Assembly (NCBI GenBank): GCA_024709705.1
Contig: JANJWE010000244.1
Location: 1-5,881 of the forward strand
DNA: 5,881 nucleotides
Source: Flavobacterium sp.
GTDB taxonomy: Bacteria > Bacteroidota > Bacteroidia > Flavobacteriales > Flavobacteriaceae
Direction of reading: 5' to 3'
Below are positions 1-5,315 of the stretch, one piece after another. Numbering within the stretch: the first letter of the stretch is position 1; each line of letters starts with the position of its first letter. The notes below the pieces were generated by a model. That model was not told the DNA's origin. It saw only the letters and a program-made list of their open reading frames with translations, and ran no database searches. The position numbers were made by a program, and so were the translations under genes.

Positions 1-108
1 CAGCGTCCTCGTTGACCATCCTGACTCCCTTTCTCCTGGTTTTCTTTATTAAGCCATATCTTATTTAAGTTTCTCGTCTGAAATTTAAACAAGAAAGAGT
101 CTTAAGGT
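1..108. other. Unassigned sequence abutting a truncated tsaC
   Basis: This stretch is not the missing 5' part of tsaC: the tsaC frame carries stops here, including TAA at 103-105. The first 40 bases are about 57% GC, clearly richer than the roughly 35% of the flanking genes. Two open frames run off the left edge. A plus-strand frame ends at TAA 66-68 with a hydrophobic tail (TPFLLVFFIKPYLI). On the minus strand an ATG at 19-17 begins M-V-N-E-D-A, preceded by a purine-rich AGGAGAAAGGG at 37-27 that resembles a ribosome binding site. Neither is long enough to identify. I infer this is the end of an inserted or rearranged segment. I looked for a group II intron domain V hairpin and for terminal repeats and recognised neither. 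A contig or assembly junction is an equally simple explanation. Confidence 0.4.
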
Positions 109-654
109 GTGTTTTCCTATTTTAAAAAAGATTTGGAGGTAATACTTGATGGTGGCCCTTGTGAGTTTGGTATTGAATCTACCATAGTTGGTTTTGAAAA
201 TAATGAGTTAATAGTTTATCGATTGGGATCAATCACTCTCGAAGCTTTGGAATCGGTGGTCGGAAAAGTAAGTTTAAAAACCTATGCTGAAGACCACCCC
301 AAAGCCCCGGGAATGCTCAGTAAACATTATGCACCTCAAACTCCTTTAGTTTTGACATCGCAAATTGAGTCTTTAGCACAACAGCTATTGGGGCAAAATG
401 TGGGGTTGATTCTTTTTCAAAAGAGAGATTTAAAATTGCCTTATTCTATCGAAGTTTTATCTGAGAAGGGCTCGTTTGAGGAAGCGGCAAAGCATTTATA
501 TGATACTTTGCATCGTATGGATCAAAAAGGATTTGATTTGCTTTTGATAGAACCTTTTCCCGATGAAGGATTAGGAAGAGCATTGAATGATCGATTAAAA
601 CGAGCCAGTGTTACCGAAACCCATTACACTTCTAAAAATGTATTTTGTGTATGA
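109..654 (+). pseudogene. tsaC: 5'-truncated threonylcarbamoyl-AMP synthase (TsaC/Sua5), C-terminal remnant
   Basis: Sua5/TsaC makes threonylcarbamoyl-AMP from threonine, bicarbonate and ATP in the cytoplasm, the first step of the t6A37 tRNA modification. Counting from GTG 109, residues 8-30 carry the end of the YrdC catalytic domain (ILDGGPCEFGIESTIVGF). Residues 67-80 are the Sua5 linker PGMLSKHYAPQTPL. Residues 122-166 are the Sua5 C-terminal domain, with EPFPDEGLGRALNDRLKR. Full Sua5 proteins are usually about 310-350 residues, so roughly the first 140 are missing, including the N-terminal KxR and SxN substrate-binding motifs. A stop codon lies two codons upstream of 109, so the frame cannot extend. 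GTG 109 is only the first possible start after that stop; homology seems to begin around V-F-S-Y-F. The remnant therefore cannot be catalytic by itself. The TGA stop overlaps the next gene's ATG. Family assignment is firm; calling it a pseudogene is inference and depends on the 1-108 junction being real. Confidence 0.8.
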
Positions 655-1613
655 ATCTGAATTTATTATTAGAGAATCTTACCAATCCGGCTTTATTGTT
701 TTTTGTATTAGGAATCCTTGCAGTTCGGTTTAAAAGCGATTTGGAAATTCCGAATAATTCGTCCAAGTTTATTTCGCTGTATCTTTTGTTTTCCATCGGG
801 TTTAAAGGGGGGCAAGAATTGGTTCACAGTGAGCTTAATCTCTCTATTCTTTGGGCTTTACTGTTTGGTATTTTTGTAGCAGTTGCTATTCCGGTTTATT
901 CTTTTTTTATTCTAAAGCGAAAATTGTCAGTTGAAAATTCCGGTGCCATTGCGGCTGCCTATGGTTCTGTTAGTGCTGTAACTTTTGTAACCGCTGTTTC
1001 GTTTTTAGAAATTCAATCCATCCCTTTCGATGGTCACATGGTTGCCGTAATGGCTTTAATGGAAGCCCCTGCCATAATTGTTGGTGTAATTCTCATACGT
1101 TTATTTGGTCCCAAAGATTCCTGTAACGGAAAAATGGGTTCTATAGTGAAACATTCATTTACCAATGGCAGTGTTTTCTTGATATTAGGTAGTTTGATCA
1201 TCGGATTTTTAACCAGTGATAAAGAAGCTATGGGCATTAAACCTTTTACAACGGATATTTTTAAAGGATTTTTAGCTATTTTCTTATTGGACATGGGAAT
1301 TGTTTGCGGAAAAAAGATAGGCGATTTTTTAAAAGGCGGATGGTTTACAGCCTTGTTTGCTATTGTTATTCCTTTGGTAAACGGTTCTTTGGTTGCGATA
1401 TTGAGTGGTTTTGTTACCGAGTCAGTGGGTGATCGGTTTATGTTTGCCGTTTTAGCCGCAAGTGCTTCTTATATTGCCGTACCGGCAGCTATGAAAATGG
1501 CGGTCCCCAAAGCCAATCCCGGTGTTTTTGTGCCCATGGCGTTGGCCGTTACTTTTCCCTTTAACATTACAATTGGAATGCCTATTTATTTGGGAGTAAT
1601 CAATGCTTTTTAA
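651..1613 (+). CDS. SbtA-family (DUF897) sodium-dependent bicarbonate permease
   Basis: This predicted inner-membrane transporter has 320 residues and about ten hydrophobic segments, arranged as two halves around a hydrophilic link near residues 150-172. Known SbtA proteins of cyanobacteria are sodium/bicarbonate symporters built from two inverted five-helix repeats. Family marks here are FSIGFKGG (47-54), YGSVSAVTF (104-112) and ALMEAPAIIVG (135-145) in the first half, and AASASYIAVPAAM (269-281) and PFNITIGMPIY (303-313) in the second. The two Ser/Ala-rich stretches occupy matching places in the halves and are likely the substrate-site helix breaks. I chose ATG 651 over an in-frame TTG at 645 because it forms an ATGA overlap with the tsaC stop, suggesting translational coupling. 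No SbtB-like PII regulator gene is visible. In a probable heterotroph the substrate could be bicarbonate for carboxylases, or another anion. The protein is shorter than cyanobacterial SbtA (about 370 residues), mainly through a short central loop. Confidence 0.88.
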   Translation: MNLNLLLENLTNPALLFFVLGILAVRFKSDLEIPNNSSKFISLYLLFSIGFKGGQELVHSELNLSILWALLFGIFVAVAIPVYSFFILKRKLSVENSGAIAAAYGSVSAVTFVTAVSFLEIQSIPFDGHMVAVMALMEAPAIIVGVILIRLFGPKDSCNGKMGSIVKHSFTNGSVFLILGSLIIGFLTSDKEAMGIKPFTTDIFKGFLAIFLLDMGIVCGKKIGDFLKGGWFTALFAIVIPLVNGSLVAILSGFVTESVGDRFMFAVLAASASYIAVPAAMKMAVPKANPGVFVPMALAVTFPFNITIGMPIYLGVINAF

Positions 1614-1999
1614 TCTACCAAATCTTTTAAATGAACCCGTAAGGCTTTGACAGAAATACTGATTTCCCAAAACGAAATTCCCAAGGAAATGAGCAACATT
1701 AAAAGACTTCCACCAAAAAGAATAATACCCGGCATTTGATATTCAAAAAAGAGCATCAACATGGCAAAAACAGAGAGAAATAGGCTGAGTACTCCGGCCA
1801 ATTGCATGTAACGAATCAACGTTAACCGTAGATTCAAATTGGCAATTTCAATCAAAATGCTTTTGTTTTCTTTTTCATCATACGTCTTTTTTAAACCCCG
1901 AACAATTTGTGCAATGGTCAAAAACCGATTGGTATAAGCCAATAAAATCAACGAAGTAGCAGAAAAGAGTAGGGCGGGAGTGTCGATGGTTAGGGTCAT
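1610..1999 (-). CDS. DUF2721 family three-helix membrane protein
   Basis: This small protein of 129 residues has three predicted membrane segments: about 9-27, 66-87 and 91-113. A charged cytoplasmic-type stretch (36-63, with KKTYDEKENK) separates the first from the second. The early LLAYTNRFL (19-27) and the overall layout match the DUF2721 family, whose function is unknown. The start ATG is preceded by a run of eight A residues on the coding strand, a common arrangement in Bacteroidota, with no Shine-Dalgarno site. Its TAA stop shares bases with the TAA of the convergent permease gene. The lipoprotein gene on the same strand ends 49 bases upstream with no clear hairpin between, so read-through from it is possible. 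Family assignment rests on pattern recognition without a profile search. Confidence 0.75.
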   Translation of the reverse strand: MTLTIDTPALLFSATSLILLAYTNRFLTIAQIVRGLKKTYDEKENKSILIEIANLNLRLTLIRYMQLAGVLSLFLSVFAMLMLFFEYQMPGIILFGGSLLMLLISLGISFWEISISVKALRVHLKDLVD

Positions 2000-2008
2000 T
2001 TTTTTTTA

Positions 2009-2033
2009 GTTTCAGGTTTCAGGTTCAAAGTTC
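2009..2033. repeat. Short degenerate TTTCAGG tandem repeat
   Basis: Two exact heptamers, TTTCAGG at 2010-2016 and 2017-2023, are followed by a decayed TTCAAAG and TTC to 2033. They sit between the lipoprotein stop and the DUF2721 start. Similar GTTTCAGG/GTTTCAAG strings are, as I recall, frequent between genes of Flavobacteriaceae. No hairpin is formed, so I do not call it a terminator. Confidence 0.45.
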
Positions 2034-2048
2034 GTTAATCTTCATTCA

Positions 2049-2654
2049 TTATTCAATAATTTTTAGAATTTCGTTCTTTACAACTACTTTTCCAGAATTT
2101 CCTATTTCAATTTGAATATTATTGAAAATGTAAATGTCTCCCACTTCGGCTAATGGAATTAATTTTGAATCAATTATTTTACATGCTTCTTTTGAAACTA
2201 AATTGTCTTTAGATATTCGAATAATTTCTAAACTTCTAATTTTAAAGGATACATCTATTGCAATTTCAGGTATATAAAAAGTAATGTTTTTTAGGGTTTT
2301 AAAGTCATCAACTTTAATTTCATTATTTTCAACTGGTCGATTAAAATTTATAATGGGTTCAGGAATTTCTTTTACTCTAAAATGAAATTTTTCAGTTTTA
2401 TTTTTTGTTCTAACTTCTATAAATAGAGCTTCGGATTGATTGGTAATTATAGTGTATTTTTCGTTATTACTTCCTTTTTCTAAAATTCCATAATCAGAAG
2501 TAATTGATGTTATTTTCTTATTTGATGAAATATTCAAGGGATTAACGATATCTTTATAGATGATGTTTTTTGTAGTTTCGTTATAGCAATGAATTGTTGT
2601 TTTGTTAGAACAAGAACAAAATAATATCAAAATTATAAAATAATATTTTAACAT
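2049..2654 (-). CDS. Small lipoprotein resembling the GldM C-terminal domains
   Basis: The protein has 201 residues, with a hydrophobic signal segment (2-14) and a lipobox-like F-C-S-C ending at Cys15, so it should be a lipoprotein. The mature part resembles the C-terminal periplasmic domains (D3-D4) of GldM/PorM, the type IX secretion and gliding motor protein. Residues 30-43 (NIIYKDIVNPLNIS) resemble the GldM VYxGxxNPxxIS opening. FRVKEIPEP (92-100) resembles the domain junction FRIKxIPxP. Residues 124-146 (ITFYIPEIAIDVSFKIRSL) and 164-200, with EVGDIYIFNNIQIEI (170-184), follow the last GldM domain. The inner-membrane helices and first domains of GldM, normally over 500 residues in total, are absent. 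Several lines of this gene are only about 20-25% GC, against 33-42% in htpG, which suggests transfer or fast drift. A weak promoter may lie upstream (TTTG as CAAA at 2694-2697, ATTCTTTG as CAAAGAAT at 2666-2673, 20 bases apart). The gene call is firm; the GldM similarity is my recognition, and the role is unknown. Confidence 0.8.
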   Translation of the reverse strand: MLKYYFIILILFCSCSNKTTIHCYNETTKNIIYKDIVNPLNISSNKKITSITSDYGILEKGSNNEKYTIITNQSEALFIEVRTKNKTEKFHFRVKEIPEPIINFNRPVENNEIKVDDFKTLKNITFYIPEIAIDVSFKIRSLEIIRISKDNLVSKEACKIIDSKLIPLAEVGDIYIFNNIQIEIGNSGKVVVKNEILKIIE

Positions 2655-2719
2655 AAATTATCTTTCAAAGAATTTAATTACTTTACCAAATTACAAATTT
2701 TAAATCACAATACTATTAT

Positions 2720-2751
2720 AAAAAAAAACCTGCAAGCTTTCACTCACAGGT
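2720..2751 (-). terminator. Intrinsic terminator of htpG
   Basis: Read on the minus strand, ACCTGTGAGT pairs with GCTTGCAGGT around a GAAA tetraloop, using seven Watson-Crick and three G-T pairs (hairpin 2751-2728). An uninterrupted T tract follows (2728-2720). It lies 29 bases past the htpG stop and just before the lipoprotein promoter region, so it should insulate the two genes. On the plus strand the hairpin is followed by mixed pyrimidines, not a clean T tract, so it probably works in one direction. Confidence 0.9.
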
Positions 2752-2780
2752 CTTACCTCTTTTCTCTTTCTTCTATTTTC

Positions 2781-4667
2781 TTACTTTATCATCTCAAAAC
2801 TTCGTTTCACAAACGCCGTTAATTCTTCACCTTTCAACAATCCTTGCGAGATTTTAGCTAAATCCATGGCTTGTTTCACTAAGTGTTCTTGAACTGATTT
2901 GTCTTCCGTATTTAAAATTGTAGTTGCCAAATTCGAGTTGGTATTTACTACCAAATTATACATTTCCGGGAAGTTCCCCATACCAAACATTCCGCCACCA
3001 CCGGTTTGACTCATTTCTTTCATGCGTCGCATGAATTCCGGTTGGGTAATCATGAAAGGTGCAGCATTGCTATCCATGGCTTCCAATTGAACCGTATACG
3101 TTGCTTTGGGAACCAATTCTTCTAAAACCGTTTTCAATTTGGTTGATTCTTCTTCCGATAATTTTGAAATTTGCGTGTCATCTTTCTGAATCAATTTGTC
3201 AATGTGATCTGAATCGACACGCACAAACGTCAAGTTTTCATTATCGGCTTCTAGTTTTTGAATTAAATGCGAAACAATCGGGCTGTCTAACAACAACACT
3301 TCATATCCTTTTTCTTTGGCAATATCAATATAACCGTGTTGTGCTTCTTTGTTCGATGCATATAACACCACCAATTTTCCGTTTTTATCGGTTTGATTGG
3401 CACTGATTTTATCCTTTAATTCAGTTAAGGTGAAATACTTCTCGTCTACGGTAGGATACAATACAAAATCGCCTGCTTTTTCATAAAACTTTGGTTCTGA
3501 AAGCATTCCGTATTCCAACACTATTTTAATATCGTTCCATTTTTGTTCAAAATCTTCTCGGTTTTCGTTGAATAACGATTTCAATTTATCGGCAACTTTA
3601 CGTGTAATGTAGTTGGAAATCTTTTTCACATTACCATCCGATTGTAAATACGAACGCGACACATTCAACGGAATATCAGGAGAGTCAATCACTCCGCGAA
3701 GCATTACCAAAAATTCAGGAACAATGCCTTCCACATTATCGGTTACAAAAACCAGATTTTGGTACAATTGAATTTTGTCTTTTTGAATTTGTAAATCCGC
3801 CGACATTTTGGGGAAATATAAAATTCCGGTCAAATTAAACGGATAATCTACATTTAAATGAATACTGAACAACGGGTCTTCAAATTGCATGGGGTACAAT
3901 TCCCGATAGAAGTCTTTGTAATCTTCATCCTTTAATTCTGTTGGAGCTTTGGTCCAGGCCGGAGTAGGGTTGTTGATGATGTTATCAACTTCAATTTCTT
4001 CGGCTTTGTAATCTTCAGGAGCATCTTCCGGTTTAGGAAGTGTTTCTTTTTTGGTTCCGAATTTAATAGGCACCGGCATGAATTTGTTGTATTTTTTCAA
4101 CAATTCACGGATTTTGAATTCTTCTAAAAATTCTAAAGAGTCTTCGGCAATGTGAAGGATGATTTCTGTTCCTCTTTCTGTTTTGTCATGCGGAACTAAG
4201 GTGAATTCCGGACTTCCGTCACACGTCCAATGAGCAGCAGGCTCGTCTTTATAGGATTTGGTGATGATTTCCACTTTGGAAGCCACCATAAAAGCCGAGT
4301 AAAAACCTAGACCAAAATGTCCAATAATACCAGAATCTTTCGCCGAATCTTTATATTTTTCTAAAAATTCTTCGGCACCGGAGAAAGCCACTTGGTTGAT
4401 GTATTTTTCTACTTCTTCGGCTGTCATCCCTAAACCTTGGTCGATAATGTGTAACTTTTTGTTTTCCTTATCGATTTTTACTTCAATTTTGGGGTTACCA
4501 TATTCTACTTTGGCTTCGCCAATAGAGGTCAGATGCTTTAATTTTAAAGTCGCATCGGTAGCATTTGAAACCAATTCACGAAGAAAAATTTCGTGATCGC
4601 TGTATAGAAATTTTTTGATTAAAGGAAAGATGTTTTCTACAGAAACATTAATTTTTCCGGTTGTCAT
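2781..4667 (-). CDS. htpG: Hsp90-family molecular chaperone HtpG
   Basis: HtpG is the bacterial Hsp90, a cytoplasmic dimeric ATPase that remodels client proteins with the DnaK system. At 628 residues it is full length (E. coli HtpG is 624). The N-terminal ATPase domain shows LRELVSNATDA (29-39; Glu31 is the expected catalytic base and Asn35 the magnesium ligand), DQGLGM (76-81) and GHFGLGFYSAF (116-126). The middle domain carries LNVSRSYLQSD (334-344), where Arg338 corresponds to the ATP gamma-phosphate-sensing arginine. The C-terminal dimerisation domain ends in a helical segment (about 585-628). Lid residues 90-105 read INQVAFSGAEEFLEKY where proteobacterial forms have GTIAKSGT; this is the Bacteroidota form. 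A flexible Gly/Met-rich stretch, TGGGGMFGMG, lies at 555-564. The start ATG is supported by the conserved TTGKINVSVENIF opening. The gene is monocistronic: a divergent promoter region lies upstream and a strong terminator downstream. Confidence 0.98.
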   Translation of the reverse strand: MTTGKINVSVENIFPLIKKFLYSDHEIFLRELVSNATDATLKLKHLTSIGEAKVEYGNPKIEVKIDKENKKLHIIDQGLGMTAEEVEKYINQVAFSGAEEFLEKYKDSAKDSGIIGHFGLGFYSAFMVASKVEIITKSYKDEPAAHWTCDGSPEFTLVPHDKTERGTEIILHIAEDSLEFLEEFKIRELLKKYNKFMPVPIKFGTKKETLPKPEDAPEDYKAEEIEVDNIINNPTPAWTKAPTELKDEDYKDFYRELYPMQFEDPLFSIHLNVDYPFNLTGILYFPKMSADLQIQKDKIQLYQNLVFVTDNVEGIVPEFLVMLRGVIDSPDIPLNVSRSYLQSDGNVKKISNYITRKVADKLKSLFNENREDFEQKWNDIKIVLEYGMLSEPKFYEKAGDFVLYPTVDEKYFTLTELKDKISANQTDKNGKLVVLYASNKEAQHGYIDIAKEKGYEVLLLDSPIVSHLIQKLEADNENLTFVRVDSDHIDKLIQKDDTQISKLSEEESTKLKTVLEELVPKATYTVQLEAMDSNAAPFMITQPEFMRRMKEMSQTGGGGMFGMGNFPEMYNLVVNTNSNLATTILNTEDKSVQEHLVKQAMDLAKISQGLLKGEELTAFVKRSFEMIK

Positions 4668-4836
4668 ATTTTGATTTTTAAGTTAAACATTTTGGCAAAT
4701 GATTAATCAAAAGCAATACCAAAAACAAAAAACTGACATTTTGACGTAGTACAAGTTCTACAAAATTTTAAGGTTTTAGATTTTTACTTTTTATTTGAAC
4801 CCCTTATCTTTGTACTTGTAATTCTGAATTGTAGTT
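4668..4836. promoter_or_regulatory. Divergent promoter region between htpG and the lipocalin gene
   Basis: This AT-rich gap of 169 bases must serve both divergent units. On the htpG side I see a perfect 10-base palindrome, TGATTAATCA (4700-4709), about 33 bases before the htpG start. A tandem TGAC element, CTGACATTTTGACG (4733-4746), lies about 66 bases before it and could bind a regulator. A possible htpG core promoter on the minus strand is the TTTTTG-rich stretch (about 4717-4727) with TAATCATTTG (4707-4698), but the -7 match is poor. No Shine-Dalgarno site precedes either start, as is usual in Bacteroidota. Confidence 0.5.
4805..4812 (+). promoter_or_regulatory. -7 promoter element (TATCTTTG) of the lipocalin-OmpA unit
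   Basis: TATCTTTG matches the Bacteroidota primary sigma -7 consensus TAnnTTTG exactly. The expected -33 TTTG is not well placed: only a T-rich run (4781-4785) sits at about the right distance, and the TTTG at 4794-4797 is too close. Transcription would begin near 4818-4821, leaving a leader of under 20 bases before ATG 4837. Confidence 0.6.
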
Positions 4837-5307
4837 ATGAAAAAAATTGGAATCATTTTTTTAATGTTAGTGGGTATTTTAGGATGTAAAACAAGTGCAT
4901 CTCAAAAATTGGATACGAAAGCAGAAGTTGATTTAAAAGGGAACTGGGTCATCACAGCGGTTACTTATCCGGGATCAGATGTGATAAAAGTAACCTCTTT
5001 TGAAATTGCCGATTCTCAATGTTTTGTAGGAAGCACTTGGAAATTGGTTTCTAATAATAATAAGGGTGAAATGGCTTTAACAAAATCAGGTTGCCCATTA
5101 TTTGCCTCTCCTCTAACATGGTATGTCAATCAAGAAGGTAATTTTGTGATGAAAGTTTTAGGGGCAGATGTAAAAGCCAAACGCGTTCGCGAGGGGTATG
5201 TTTTGCGGGTTGCTAATTCATCAGAAAACCGATTTCAGCTGGTAGACCGCATAAATGTAGGGGGTACTACAGCAGAGGTAGTTTATCAATTTGAACGAAC
5301 AAAATAA
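4837..5307 (+). CDS. Lipocalin-like lipoprotein
   Basis: The protein has 156 residues with a classic lipoprotein signal (MKKIGIIFLMLVGILGC; lipid-modified Cys17). After a short polar linker, LKGNWVITAVTYPG (33-46) carries the GxW motif that opens lipocalin-type beta-barrels. It is followed by alternating beta-strand-like segments typical of the small lipocalin-like families of Bacteroidota. Two further cysteines in the mature domain (in DSQCFVG and KSGCPLF) could form a disulfide in the periplasm. The expected place is the outer membrane, inner face, perhaps binding a small hydrophobic ligand; the ligand is unknown. It is the first gene of a likely two-gene operon: the OmpA-domain lipoprotein starts 8 bases after its stop. 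The start is supported by the signal peptide and by the -7 element 24 bases upstream. Confidence 0.85.
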   Translation: MKKIGIIFLMLVGILGCKTSASQKLDTKAEVDLKGNWVITAVTYPGSDVIKVTSFEIADSQCFVGSTWKLVSNNNKGEMALTKSGCPLFASPLTWYVNQEGNFVMKVLGADVKAKRVREGYVLRVANSSENRFQLVDRINVGGTTAEVVYQFERTK

Positions 5308-5315
5308 TAGACAGT

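Noticed and set aside
1..108. Group II intron or insertion-sequence end
   Set aside because: No domain V hairpin, terminal inverted repeat or recognisable transposase segment could be seen in this short stretch, so no mobile-element family is claimed.
645..650. TTG at 645 as the start of the permease
   Set aside because: It adds only two residues; ATG 651 gives the usual ATGA overlap and a normal start codon.
1034..1670. Two minus-strand open frames within the permease gene (1034-1294 and 1452-1670)
   Set aside because: They lie antisense to a strongly recognised transporter and encode no recognisable domain.
2009..2033. TTTCAGG repeats as a CRISPR-like or iteron array
   Set aside because: There are only two exact 7-base units and a decayed third, with no spacers; a simple intergenic repeat fits better.
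2655..2719. Promoter of the GldM-like lipoprotein gene as a separate feature
   Set aside because: The best -7 candidate matches only six of eight positions and would leave a leader of about five bases, so it is mentioned only in the gene entry.
3059..3406. Plus-strand open frame opposite htpG, with a shorter one at 4396-4596
   Set aside because: Both are shadows of htpG: no recognisable domain, no promoter, and composition typical of antisense reading.
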